Origin: Ascaphus truei
Lineage: Eukaryota; Chordata; Amphibia; Anura; Ascaphidae
Length of the DNA: 64,000 nucleotides
Direction of reading: 5' to 3'
Assembly (NCBI GenBank): GCA_036426205.1
Contig: CM071568.1
Location: 119,357,745 to 119,421,744, forward strand
Shown: piece by piece, positions 11,190-21,639 of the stretch
How positions within the stretch are numbered: the first letter of the stretch is position 1
Layout of the letters: each line of letters starts with the position of its first letter
The notes under the pieces: model-generated
Told to the model about the DNA's origin: nothing
Database searches by the model: none
The model's input: only the letters and a program-made list of their open reading frames with translations
Program-made: the position numbers and the translations under genes

Positions 11190-12471
11190 AACTTCACCCA
11201 CCACTGCTTGCTTGAGTGCCCCCCCAAAAAAAAATGTAATTAGAATTTTTTAACTTTTATTTTATCCACAAGCCTGCAAAAACAATCTTGATATTACAAT
11301 ATTCAATTTGTGCATTTGCCTGTACATGGTTGATTTGTGTGCTTTTTATGTACTGTACTCACCCAACTTCACCCTCCCAGAGTCATTAATTTTCTGAAGC
11401 TAGTCATTGAGTTTTTAATCCATCCCTAGCTGAGCGTCAATCACCTCACTGCGCCTGCGAGTAATCCTCTTTGAGATGGGAGCTAGCTGATTACTGCACA
11501 TGACTCACCCAACCTCTCCCCCCCCCAACACTTTGAGGCTTTGTTTACGGTAACGCTTTGGAAAATCCCTTCTCGAATTTGAAATATAAATCTGATTTGC
11601 ACAGCATTGTGAGAATTGAGAGTTAAAAAACCCATTAACTGATTCATGTTGTTTTGGCATTCATTCTTATTCATTGGTGTACTGTAGGTGTGGGTGGGGC
11701 GTGGGTGTTGTCAATGATTATGATTAGCAGGAATGTAAATAAATATTTATTTATTTTATCAGGAACCAAAAAATAGAAATAGAAAAATAATCATGAATAA
11801 TACATAATGCAGTCTTTATTAAGTTCTTCTGGTAGATTGAAATTGGATAAACATTTAGAAAATATTTGTAAAACATGGATAAATATGAATAATGCACATT
11901 TATAAGAATATTATTTAATAATATATACTGTAATGTATAATATATATATATATATATAGTAATATTATTTTTTCCGTCTTTATCTTGTTCCTCATTCTGT
12001 GTACAGTACAGTAGTTCATTGAGAGAGGAGAGGTTTGGTGTACATCATTACCGCTGTTTATATACTGTACATTTGACTGTACAAACAAATTAGACTGGAC
12101 ACAACACCGCACCTCCCCAAGGCCACCCTTTTTTCCTGAAACGACAAGAAAACAAAAAAATAGTGCAGTTATGTGCGTTCTGTATTATGGCATTGTGTGA
12201 TGTGTAGTACTACTGTGGATGGCTGCTGCTGCTTTCTCTGGAAAGAAAGAAATTGAGCAGTTAGTAGGCAGTTACTGTAGTACTGTCAAACTAGTCTATA
12301 CTGGAACTACTGTGTACTCTGACTACTGTTAAATAGTATGTAACCAGATGGCTGGTGCTGCTCTCTGTAAAGAAAAAACTATAACTACTGTATACTCTGA
12401 CTATTAGGAAAGAAAAAATCTGTGCCATACTTACCCGTATCATACTGTACTTACAATACTACAGTACAGTG
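11190..12471. other. Non-coding part of copy A
   Basis: AT-rich, with a (TA)n tract near 11939-11960 and many ACAGTACTGTA-like palindromes. It matches 32133-33490 of copy B in inverted orientation. No protein domain seen. It lies downstream of the transposase stop and may be 3' untranslated sequence. Confidence 0.5.
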
Positions 12472-14178
12472 CTACTTTCCTGATGCTTGCCAATTATGCG
12501 CAATCACAATGGGCAACACAGTCGCAATATGGTCTATATATTTATTGCAGCGTTCCATGTTGAGTACATCGTTCCAAAAACTCATTATGCCTTTCGCCAA
12601 CTTGTCCATTTAGGAGGGTTTCATCACTTTCCGGATATGGTCCTTCAGCTGATGCCAGACCATTTCGATCGGATTGAAGTCTGGCGATCTGTCATTGGAA
12701 AAAAAGGACAATTAGTTTAAGAGATACAGTACACAGTCAAAACAGTGGTAAAAAAATGGGACACGGTTACCGCACTTACTCCGCTGGCATCTTCACCCAG
12801 TTGATACCACACTCAAGGATATGTGCTGTTGACACGGTGTGCTTCGGATCGTTGTCCTGGTAGAACGGTGACCATCCGGGAACTCGCGTGTGATGTATAT
12901 GCATACCCTATTTGATGCCCTACAAAAGAAGTTATGATCGAGATCGGGGATTATTAAAGTTTTTATTCATGTAAGTGGTTACTATCTTTTATTATTTGTA
13001 ATACACTTCATTTCTCATATTTTGATGCGCACTTGTGTTTTCTTTTTTTCTTTTATATATTTTACCTTCAAAGATGACAATGCATCCTGGTCCACACCTA
13101 GAGATGGCACTCCACACATGCAGCTTCACGGGGTGTTTTGGCCGCAGCTTCATATATATGCGACCTTTTTTGTGGAATGCAAAGGTTGCAAATCTCTCCA
13201 GCGACACCGTAGACTCGTCAGTGAAGATGCAATACTGGAAATTTTCTCCACTGTCGATCCATGCCTAGGCATGGACCACTCTTTTTATTTTGTTTACGTC
13301 CCGTATCATGGGGTACGCTCTGTAATGACAAGGAATAAATAATTTTAGCGGTACAGTACAGTTTTCTAAACAACACCTTTACCTCCTGTACTGTCCAGTA
13401 CTAACCTCACACATCCATATTTCCATCCAATGCTGTGTCTCATCTTCTTTATGCTGGTCTCGGATACAGTGAGATTGTGACTTTCCTGCAGAGTGTATTT
13501 GACCCTTAATGCACTCTTCTCATCATTCTCCTCACTTATTTTGTCCACCAGAAGAGTCGTCTCCCTACAATGTAAAGAAAAACAATCCGGTGAGTTACAG
13601 TGCAGTTCTACAGTAACAATATGCAGCAATATAAAAAATATATACAGTATACTGTTGTAATATAAATATACAAAATATATATACTGTTGTAATATAAATA
13701 TAAATATAGTATACAAAATATATATATTGTTGTAATATAAATGTAAATATACAAAATATATACAGTATACTGTTGTAATATAAATATACAAAATATATAT
13801 ACTGTTGTAATATAAATATAAATACAGTATACAAAATGTATATATTGTTGTAATATAAATATAAATATACAAAATATACATACTGTAATATAAATCTACA
13901 GAAATAACAAAAATATTAGATACAGTACTGTAGATCTACAGTACATTATTTGATATAATTTTTTTTTTTAAGTTGTATAAATATAGTTACGCGTTAGTTA
14001 CCCTTGGTGCCCTTTTGCGTTCTCTGTTTTTTCCGTGTGCATGATAGCTCACGGTGGTTGCTGGCACAACGAGGCCAGATGTAGCTAACCAGCGTTGGAT
14101 AGCAGCAATTCGGTGTCCGCTCGTGTACATCTCCTTGATGCGCATGCTGAGATCCTTGGAAATCTTTTTAACAGGCAT
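12472..14178 (-). pseudogene. Tc1-type transposase, five exons, copy A (decayed)
   Basis: DDE transposase that would cut and join the element ends. Proposed minus-strand exons: 14178-13991 (start MPVKKISKDLSMR, helix-turn-helix), 13564-13406, 13319-13066, 12919-12780, 12688-12472. Each junction has GT donor and AG acceptor, and phases fit except exon 3/4, which is off by one base. Catalytic landmarks: FTDES in exon 3, FYQDNDPKH in exon 4, SPDFNPIE in exon 5. There are 32 residues between the second D and the E, against 34 in classic Tc1. Total ~319 codons, near the usual ~340. Stops: TAG before AWIDSGENF in exon 3, TAG early in exon 4, and TAA after RKVMKPS in exon 5. Introns in Tc1 transposases are uncommon. 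Family assignment is firm; exon ends are inferred by eye. Confidence 0.7.
13620..13885. repeat. AT-rich tandem repeat in transposase intron 1
   Basis: Units of about 60 bp built on ATATACTGTTGTAATATAAA recur four to five times. The equivalent intron in copy B (29540-29880) carries a different AT-rich array with units around CTGTAGATCTACTGTATC, so the intron evolves as unstable simple sequence. Confidence 0.7.
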
Positions 14179-15385
14179 TGCTGCGAGTAGAAAGAAATAC
14201 AAACACAAGAATGTATATTCGATGTTTAGTTGATGTGTATTCAATGTGCAGTGAATCCACAAAATGGATGGTGTATTTATACGGTAATGACTCACATTAG
14301 AGTACGCCCATTTTCAACACCTGTACCTCGCCGCCATGCATAAAAGGTTACACACTTTGCTTAGCCTCCCACTCGATGATCTTTATGTAAACTTGCCCTT
14401 GTCCAGATACTGCATTGTGCCATCTGCTTCCATGGATCACCCTCGATTCTACGGACGCAGGAAGTCACCACTCCTCTGTCGTGCCTATCACATAGAAAAA
14501 GCGAAAGGCGGCAGCCGTTTCCACGCCAAGGCCAAAGCTACAGGCTAAGGCCAATAAAGAAAACCTTCTGCCAACCCCAAAGGCCAAGGGTTTTAATAGA
14601 CGTCAGCCTTATTATGTCAAGAAGAAATACGTTGATGTACTCTCGACGCAAAACAAATGGGAGCAAACCCATCGAACCCGCAAACCACTTCCTCACATAC
14701 GCTTCGACGACTCTGCTGCTGCTGTCCCAGAAATCTTCAGCCCGTCTTCTTCGCCCCTCGCCCTCCCGGAAACCCACAGGCCATCTTCTCCAGTTCTAAC
14801 CGATGCCGCTGCCGCTGGTGCATCTGAAATCCACTGGTCACTTTCTCCTTTGCTCTTAGACGACTCTGCTTCTCGCCCGGAAATCCAAAGGTCACTTTCT
14901 CCATCCCTCTTCGACGATGCTGCCGCTTCTCCTCTGCCGGATATCCACAGGTCACCCCCTCCACCCTTCTTCGACGACGCTGCCGCTTCTCTCCAGGGAA
15001 CCCCCATCTCATCCTCCGTTGCACCCATCCACCCAGATGTCCACACGCCATGCACAAGAAGCAGCTCGTTAGACTGGATGCTGAATGGGATAACTGTGGA
15101 TCTCCCCGGGAACTCTATTGTGCTAGCAAAGATAGATTTGCTTCTGGAGACCATGCTAAATGTGGAGCAACGGATGCTACATATGGATCAACGGATGATT
15201 CATATTATTATTATTTATAAAATATTTTACCAGGAAGTAATACATTGAGAGTTACCTCTCGTTTTCAAGTATGTCCTGGGCACAGAGTAAAACAAAATAA
15301 TACATGGTTACAAATACAGTTACATAAATGAACAAGGTATACATTATATACAAGACATTGCATGCACAGTTAAAGAAAATATATA

Positions 15386-18187
15386 TTATGAGCGTATGAA
15401 ACAGTTACAGACCAGATTAAAGTGTGAGACAGCCTTAGATTTGAAAGAACTTAAGCTGGTGGTGGATATGAGAGTCTCTGGTAGGTTGTTCCAGTTTTGG
15501 GGTGCACGGAAGGAGAAGGAGGAACGTCCGGATACTTTGTTGAGTCTTGGGACCATAAATAGTCTTTTGGGGTCTGATCTCAGGTGATAGGTACTGCATG
15601 TGGTAGGGGTGAGGAGCTTGTTCAGGTAGCTGGGTAGCTTGCCCAGAAAGTATTTGAGGGTGAGACCGGAAAGGTGAACTTTGCGCCTAGACTCTAGTGA
15701 TGACCAATCTAGTTCTTTGAGCATTTCGCAGTGATGTGTGTTGTAGTTGCATTGGAGAACAAAACGACAAATTGAATTGTAGAGGGTGTCAAGTTTGCTA
15801 AGGTGGGTTTGAGGAGCCGAGCCATATACTATGTCTCCATAGTCAATAATTGGCATTAGCATCTGCTGTGCAATACGCTTTCTGACCAGGAGACTTAGGG
15901 AGGATTTGTTCCTGTAAAGTACCCCTAGTTTGGCATAGGTCTTGGTTGTCAGGGTATCAATGTGCATCCCGAATGTTAAGTGGGAGTCAAACCATAAGCC
16001 CAGGTATTTAAAACTAGTGACAGGTGTTAGGGTGGTGGTAGCGTTGGTTCTAATCAGGAGCTCAGTCACTGGAAGCTTTACAAATTTAGTCTTGGTCCCA
16101 AATACCATTGTTACAGTCTTGTCAGTGTTTAAAAACAGTTTGTTTTGGGAAATCCAGTTTTCGAGTCTCAAAAAGTCAGACTGAAGTATGTGTTGAAGGT
16201 CAGAGAGGCTATGGCTGTGTGCATACAGGATTGTGTCATCTGCATACATGTGTATTGAGGCTTCCTTACAAGCTGTGGGAAGATCATTAATGAACACTGA
16301 GAAGAGTAGGGGCCCCAGAACAGAGCCTTGCGGTACACCACAGGTGATATCCAGGGGGTTGGAGTTAGAGCCTGAGATGGACACATGTTGGGATCTTCCT
16401 GATAGGTAGGACTGAAACCAGTTTAAAGCATGTTTCCCTATTCCAGAGCTCTGGAGTTTGTTAAGCAGGATAACATGATCAACTGTGTCAAAAGCCTTTG
16501 CAAAATCTAGGAATACTGCACCAGTGAGTTGTCCCCGTTCCATTCCACACTGGATTTCATTGCAAACTTTTAGCAGGGTAGTTACGGTGGATTGTTTGGG
16601 ACGAAACCCAGACTGGAATTGGCTAGGGAAATTTGTCTTGGTGTAGAAATCGCTTAATTGGGAGTGGACACATTTTTCCATAACTTTGGATAGAATTGGG
16701 AGAAGTGAGATTGGCCTGTAGTTTGAGACAGTGTTTTTGTCCCCACTTTTGAAGATTGGGACAACTCTGGCAGTTTTCCAGGTCTTAGGGATATGGCCTG
16801 CAGACAGGATAGAGTTGACTATGGACGCAATTGGTTTGGCAATGGCTGGGGCACCAAGTCGTAGGAACCTAGATTGTAGTAAGTCGGGTCCACATTGGCT
16901 GCTTAGTTTTAGTTTGAGGAGCGCTTGTGTAATCTCCTCTTCAGATACTGGGCTAAATTGAAAATTGTGGGCAGTGTTGGGAGGGGGTGGGACTGTAGGG
17001 ATACTCCCAGGATGAGATTCATGTTTGGGGTTTGTGCTGCGTTTCGCTAATAAGTTAGTGGCACACCCCACAAAGTAATCATTGAATGCATTTGCAATGT
17101 CAGTGGGGTTTGTCAGAGAAATATCCCCCTTAGTGATATTACTTGGTTGTTGATGGTTAGGAGACTGGAATATATTGTTGATAACCTTCCAGAAGTTAGC
17201 TGGGTTTGATGTATTTTGGTGGAGATTGTCAGAGTAATATTGTGCTTTTGCATACCTTGTTTGCCTTGTGCACACGTTCCGCAGGCATCTGTAGTGATTG
17301 AGATCCTTGGTAGTGCCAGTTACTTTGTAGCTTTTCCACAAGGCATCCCTGAACTGGTAGAGTGCTATAAGGTCAGGTGTAACCCATGGAAGGTGGGCCC
17401 CCCGTACCCTTATTTTGCGTAGTGGAGCATGGGTATCGCAGAGTTTTAAGAACTCGGATTGGAAATAGTCGAGCGCAGAATCAGGGTCGGGAATTAAATC
17501 GATTCTGTGCCATGGGCAGTTGGTAAGGTCATCCAGAAACTGTTGTGGGTTAAAGTTTTTAAATGTTCTAGTGAGGAGAACTTTAGGGCTTGAATGGGGC
17601 GGTTTAATTTTCCTTACACAGTACACTATTGCATGGTCACTGAAAATATCAGGAAGGATGCCAGAGGATTGGATTCTGCTGGGGTTTGAGGAGAGAATCC
17701 AGTCTAGCAAGGAATGGTTATGCGACTTCAGGTTTATTCGTGTGGGTTGGGAAATGAGTTGCGATAGGTTAAGTGACTTGAGTTGTATCTGGATTTTGTG
17801 GTTTTTAGGGTCAAGCCAATTGAAGTTGAAATCCCCTAGAACTAGCAGCTCACTCTTCTCATTCAGAGAGGAAATGGAGGCAAGAAATTGGGTGATATCA
17901 GTCAAGGATTGTAGAGGGGCTTTAGGGGGGCGGTAGATGCCAGCAAGCAAGATGGGCTTAGAAAAGGGGAGGCAGATTTTGCCAACTAGAGTTTCAAAAG
18001 AGGGTGGACTTGGTGGGCAATGTAACAGTGTAAATTGTAAGGTGTCTGCAATATAAAATAACACCCCTCCTCCTCTCTTTGACCTATCTCTCCTAAAAAT
18101 GGAGTATCCCTGAATGGCGATATTTGCATCTGGGGTTTTAGAGGATAGCCATGTTTGCATCTGGGGTTTTAGAGGATAGCCATGTTT
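15386..18187 (-). CDS. LINE endonuclease/reverse transcriptase (ORF2), 5' truncated but open
   Basis: About 930 codons without a stop. Order on the minus strand: APE-type endonuclease (residues ~15-200) with TWLSSKTPDAN near the truncated start, GDFNFNW at ~122 and SDHAIV at ~187; linker; reverse transcriptase (residues ~470-700) with RPISLLPILSK, LDFAKAFD at ~563, VPQGSVLGP at ~621 and catalytic YADD at ~651; then a C-terminal domain ending near FNLVCN. The endonuclease nicks target DNA and the RT copies the LINE RNA there. The N-terminal ~40 residues of the endonuclease and any ORF1 are missing, so the copy is not autonomous. The long open frame suggests a fairly recent insertion. Confidence 0.85.
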   Translation of the reverse strand, partial: KHGYPLKPQMQTWLSSKTPDANIAIQGYSIFRRDRSKRGGGVLFYIADTLQFTLLHCPPSPPSFETLVGKICLPFSKPILLAGIYRPPKAPLQSLTDITQFLASISSLNEKSELLVLGDFNFNWLDPKNHKIQIQLKSLNLSQLISQPTRINLKSHNHSLLDWILSSNPSRIQSSGILPDIFSDHAIVYCVRKIKPPHSSPKVLLTRTFKNFNPQQFLDDLTNCPWHRIDLIPDPDSALDYFQSEFLKLCDTHAPLRKIRVRGAHLPWVTPDLIALYQFRDALWKSYKVTGTTKDLNHYRCLRNVCTRQTRYAKAQYYSDNLHQNTSNPANFWKVINNIFQSPNHQQPSNITKGDISLTNPTDIANAFNDYFVGCATNLLAKRSTNPKHESHPGSIPTVPPPPNTAHNFQFSPVSEEEITQALLKLKLSSQCGPDLLQSRFLRLGAPAIAKPIASIVNSILSAGHIPKTWKTARVVPIFKSGDKNTVSNYRPISLLPILSKVMEKCVHSQLSDFYTKTNFPSQFQSGFRPKQSTVTTLLKVCNEIQCGMERGQLTGAVFLDFAKAFDTVDHVILLNKLQSSGIGKHALNWFQSYLSGRSQHVSISGSNSNPLDITCGVPQGSVLGPLLFSVFINDLPTACKEASIHMYADDTILYAHSHSLSDLQHILQSDFLRLENWISQNKLFLNTDKTVTMVFGTKTKFVKLPVTELLIRTNATTTLTPVTSFKYLGLWFDSHLTFGMHIDTLTTKTYAKLGVLYRNKSSLSLLVRKRIAQQMLMPIIDYGDIVYGSAPQTHLSKLDTLYNSICRFVLQCNYNTHHCEMLKELDWSSLESRRKVHLSGLTLKYFLGKLPSYLNKLLTPTTCSTYHLRSDPKRLFMVPRLNKVSGRSSFSFRAPQNWNNLPETLISTTSLSSFKSKAVSHFNLVCNCFIRS
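18126..18187. repeat. 31-bp tandem duplication at the LINE 5' junction
   Basis: GCATCTGGGGTTTTAGAGGA plus 11 more bases occurs twice in a row. It repeats endonuclease codons (LSSKTPDAN), so it arose during or after insertion. Confidence 0.8.
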
Positions 18188-18929
18188 CATATGGATCAAC
18201 GGATGCTAGATATGGATCAACGGATGCAACATATGGATCAACAGATGGATCAACAGATGGATCGACGGATGGAGAAGATAGAGGCTGACATAGCGGGTAT
18301 ACATCATTTGCTCGGTGTTCATGCCCCTGTTTACCCGACGCCGGAGCAGGAGGGTGGCATGGATGTGATGAATGGGAGCATCGACACCCTTCCATCACCA
18401 AGCGCACCTCCTCAACCAGAAGATGTAGTGTACATGTATGCCATTGAGGAGGACATGACAACCCCGTCAAGACCACGCCAGGAGACAACACAGCGACCAA
18501 GATGGGAGGAAAGCTTCCTCCCAGACAACCTACCCTCTCCCGTCGTCTCAAGCACACCCGCTCGCAGAAGACCTATATTCACTCGCATCGATACGGTGCC
18601 CGACATCAGCCTGGTGCTCAGGGAGAAGTATAGGGTGATGAGTGCTGGTGCACCCCACAAGTATGCCTTGTTACTTTTTAAGCACCATGTGCCCTACTCG
18701 TTGTACTGTGACTGAGCCTTCAGAGTGAACTACGAAGGAAATTGCGTAAAAAAGGCGCTTCTTGCCAATTTAAGAAAGACCATTCAGGAGGAATTGCGGC
18801 GCTTTTATACAATTACAGATCCTGTAATGAAAGGCGTTCGAGATTGCATTAATGGCGTTTTGCGCCATACGAGGAATCGGCCATGGATGGACAATCTGGA
18901 GGACTTTCTGGTTTAATCACCGGTACGGT

Positions 18930-19590
18930 TGTGCTGAACTGTACTGTACATGTTTTGACCTGCTGTACTTAAATATAGGAGATGTTGTTGTGTGTTTTAA
19001 CTTGTATTTATACAGAAATGTTTTAACTTGCTGTACACACACACAGGACCTGCACAATTCCAGTCCCGGAGGGCCGCAAACAGACCCGGTTTTCAAGATT
19101 GTCCTGTTTGCTGCACTCGAGGACTGTAGTTGTGCGGGCCTGACTGACTTTTTTGCACACCATCCCACTGTACTGTATATGTTTCTTTAATAAAAGCGAT
19201 GTTGCGTTTTGTATACTGTATTTTATGAATAAAGATTTTTTTTAATCACAGGTAAGACCATACTGTTGTGCTGAACTGTACTGTACATGTTTTGACCTGC
19301 TGTATTTAAATAAAGGAGATGTTGTGTGTTTTAACTTGAATTAATAAAAAAATGTTTGTAAGTTTTAACTTGCATTTATACAGAAATGTTTTAACTTGCT
19401 GTACACACACAAGGTTGTCCTGAAAACCGGGCCTGTTTGCCGCCCTCGAGGACTGTACTGGTGCAGGCTTGACTGACTGTTTTGCACACCATCCCACTGT
19501 ATTCTGTATGTTTTGACTTGCCGTTCTTTAATAAAGGAGATGTTGTGTTTTGTATATTTTATGAATAAAGAATTTGTTTTTATAACAAGT
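18930..19590. repeat. Tandem duplication downstream of the BEN-like gene, with embedded hairpin repeat
   Basis: Two copies of a ~320-bp block begin near GCTGAACTGTACTGTACATG (18933 and 19271). Each holds AATAAA-containing stretches (near 19190-19225 and 19530-19570) and a GC-rich segment (19050-19130; 19410-19485) with GAGGGCCGCAAACAGACCCG or the like. The GC-rich segment belongs to a hairpin repeat seen intact in copy B (27255-27345). The AATAAA sites may serve as polyadenylation signals of the BEN-like gene. Confidence 0.55.
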
Positions 19591-19599
19591 GACTATAAA

Positions 19600-20560
19600 C
19601 GATACTGACTGACTGTAAATGTTTTTACTTTCTGTACATAATGTTTCCACTAGCAGTAAACCATACACCTGTTGATGTTTTGAATTGCTGTGCACTTAAA
19701 ATGTGTTCTACATTGTACAGTATTTGTAAATAAATGTTTTTGTACTTACTACACCAATAAAAGAACAGTGATTGTTTTACATTGTTCCATTGGACCCTTT
19801 GCTACTGTAACAAAATACAGTGTTTCTAGAATGTACACTACTGTCCAGGCATACTGTACTGTATATTGTAGGCATGCTCAGTACAAGAGTATTAAAAAAA
19901 ATGGAAGACACATTCTGTACTGTATGTACTGGCACTGTATAGAAGACACATACTGTATGTACAGTACTGTAATACATGTAGAATAAATGCATAATTTTTA
20001 TTTTTTCGGGTTTATTACACAGTGTACTGTATATAAAAAAGTATTGTATACTATACGGTCGGAAAACATCAGCATACTGTTTCAGGTACAGTATTCTATC
20101 CTAATCAATAACAACGGCCACTAAACTGTAGACTCCGGTACGTGGGTTTTTAAATCCAATTCAGCAATGTGCAGGCATTGTTACACAAAGCGATATTATC
20201 CATCGAAATCCCTCCATTAGCCGTTTTCTTTTCTGAGGAAAAACAAAAAGAAAAGTTTAACTGTAATGGTCATCCCCCTGAAGAAGTTCCCAGTCAGTCC
20301 CACCAATAATTTTCTCTGGGGGCATCTCCTGTTCACATGCGCATGCACCTACCGTCGATGTAATGACACGCATATGCGTTTCTAGAAGGTTCCAATGCGC
20401 ATGCGCCTAGCGTTCCACCAATTGTTCAGTATCTGCAGTACAGTACTGGAGAAGCCGCTCAGCCAATGATATTGCTTACAGGAGAATCGCTTGACTTTTG
20501 AATCGCACCGATATTGATACTGTATTGTCAAAATAAAAGAAAACACAGAAAATAATATGG
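19600..20560. other. Intergenic part of copy A
   Basis: Rich in TACTGTA/ACAGTAC motifs and AT. It matches 26190-27130 of copy B in inverted order. Near 20238 (minus strand) a TTTTTCCTCAG acceptor-like site follows the forkhead-like gene, so part of this may be a 3' exon or UTR. No further protein recognised. Confidence 0.4.
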
Positions 20561-20569
20561 CAACAATAC

Positions 20570-21166
20570 TCACCATAGAATTTCCCATTCAGCTGGCGCT
20601 GGCGCTGGGCCACTGCCAGTCCAGTGTTCTTGATCATCCATGTTGATAGTTGGTAGCGGGACTACTACACCTGTAGTCAGCTGATGAGGCTGGTAATTGC
20701 TTAGGTACATGCAAGCTGGCTCGAAACTGCACGCTAAATCTGGCTCAGGCTTGCTGGACAGACAGCAAGGGTTGTCACTGACGGTGGGACCGTTATTGGA
20801 AGCCGGTGATGGTGCATTGCTTGGCAGCGACTGTCCTTTCTTAGTTTGTTTTAACACGACCTTTCACCTTTTGCCGTCTGCATTATCATAGATACAGGAA
20901 AAAGCCGGTGATACACACCAATACCCTCCAATAATTTGTGGCTCAATACGATAAAAACAGGGATCGCTACATAACCTTTTCCTTATTGCACGCTTCCACG
21001 CATGAGGAGCTGACGAAAATTTGTAAAAGTCATAGTTTTCGATAAAATACTGATAAATTTGAACAACTGTTGCCATTTTATAATCTGTTGCATTAATCGC
21101 GGCCCATATCAAATACATGTAACTTCTGTCGGGTTTTTGGAAAACGGGCTGCACTTGAACACTCAT
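20570..21166 (-). pseudogene. Forkhead-like winged-helix protein, copy A (one stop)
   Basis: A frame of 199 codons from ATG at 21166 with a single in-frame TGA at 20866-20864 (CGA in copy B). Residues ~11-87 follow the forkhead pattern in order: KP..SY..LI.AAI near the start, IYQYFIENYDFY for helix 2 and its turn, WKRAIRKRL for recognition helix 3, CFYRI, and GGYW..SP in the wing. The domain normally binds DNA as a monomer. Here the helix-3 positions that are usually N and H (WQNSIRHNL) are R and K, so specificity is probably changed. The C-terminal ~110 residues are P, S and Q rich and low complexity. The frame ends in TGG TGA next to a GTGAGT donor-like site. Family resemblance is by eye; no search was run. 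Confidence 0.6.
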
Positions 21167-21559
21167 GGTGGCGGCTCTCTGGAGAATACTGTAACAGAAA
21201 CTGGTCTTTGTCTTTCTTTAATATAAAAAGCCTAAATTGATACATTATTGCAACCTCTTCCTTCAGTCTCAAGGCCAAGTTACAATAGCACACTGTGGTA
21301 TCTTTTTTAATTCGAAACACCTGCAAGTCGACACATTACTGAAGCGCATGCGCACTACAATTCATGAATATCTGCCATCTAGCGGACACGCAAAGAATTG
21401 CAACCTATTAAAGCCGAACCATTCTCAATAAACGCATCAACCGCGCGTCAACCACGCATGACCCGCGCATGACCCGTGGCTGAGAATGCAAAATGAATGT
21501 GGCATGCTCCCGTGAAGTGCATCGCATTACAAAAAAAAGCCAGGGAAAAAACGGCGATG

Positions 21560-21587
21560 TGTTAGAATAAAATGAGTCGCAGCAGTA
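21560..21587. repeat. Terminal inverted repeat, inner end of copy A
   Basis: Reverse-complemented: TTACTGCTGCGACTCATTTT, with TA at 21586-21587. Matches the left end of copy B (25175). Confidence 0.55.
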
Positions 21588-21639
21588 AGCTTTATTTTAG
21601 GCCATAACGCTTTTTGGTTTAACGATGATATATACCTAC

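Larger units (their letters stand above)
15205..18187 (-). mobile_element. CR1/L2-type LINE inserted into copy A
   Basis: Non-LTR retrotransposon lying antisense to the BEN-like gene. Short target duplication: TTCATAT at 15199-15205 and 18186-18192. The 3' end (left) finishes in TAA/TA-rich repeats (AATAATAATAAT on the minus strand). The 5' end (right) is truncated inside the endonuclease domain and carries a 31-bp direct duplication (18126-18156 and 18157-18187). Absent from copy B at the matching position near 28400, so it inserted after A and B diverged. The clade (CR1 or L2-like) is judged from motif style only. Confidence 0.8.
14432..18916 (+). pseudogene. BEN-like domain protein of the giant element, copy A (split by LINE)
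   Basis: Plus-strand gene in two parts, 14432-15205 and 18186-18916, interrupted by the minus-strand LINE. It starts MDHPRFYGRR. A basic stretch containing KKRK lies in a second frame shortly after. Then come repeated DDSA/DDAA...PEI/PDI motifs rich in P and S (14705-15000), and a coiled coil built of MDQRM repeats around the insertion site. The C-terminal region (about 18600-18880: KYALLLFKHHVPYSLY, then ALLANLRKTI, then VRDCINGVLRH) matches the BEN-domain pattern used for DNA and protein binding in chromatin factors. Lesions: a frame change near 14500, the LINE, and a TGA after SLYCD near 18713. Copy B keeps an intact frame over the same C-terminus. Confidence 0.55.
9805..21587 (-). mobile_element. 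Giant Tc1/mariner-type DNA transposon, copy A (with nested LINE)
   Basis: Left end TACAGTGGCGGCCGACCTGA at 9805. The right end, reverse-complemented, is TTACTGCTGCGACTCATTTT with TA at 21586-21587. Copy B (25175-34567) has the same ends. Starting at TA and then CAGTG is typical of Tc1 elements. Total 11.8 kb, about 8.8 kb without the LINE at 15.2-18.2 kb. Order from left: subterminal tandem repeats (10.37-11.18 kb), transposase (minus), BEN-like gene (plus), tandem 3' repeats, forkhead-like gene (minus). Main correspondences with B: 9805-10200 with 34170-34567; 11250-12780 with 31830-33490; 13570-15200 with 28440-29965; 18190-18916 with 27717-28440; 18920-21587 with 25175-27716. Strand is given by the transposase. 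Confidence 0.7.

Noticed and set aside
10340..11200. CRISPR-like array
   Set aside because: Whole ~147-bp units repeat in tandem with no unique spacers, and the window is eukaryotic.
13366..13881. 171-codon frame rich in Y, I and F
   Set aside because: It runs through the AT-rich tandem array of transposase intron 1. Only its last ~50 codons overlap exon 2.
14693..15154. Minus-strand frames of 106-153 codons
   Set aside because: Antisense to the P/S-rich repeats of the BEN-like gene. The plus strand gives a consistent product in both copies.
20570..21166. A host FOX transcription-factor gene
   Set aside because: Present in both arms within the transposon boundaries, with altered helix-3 residues and damage in both copies.
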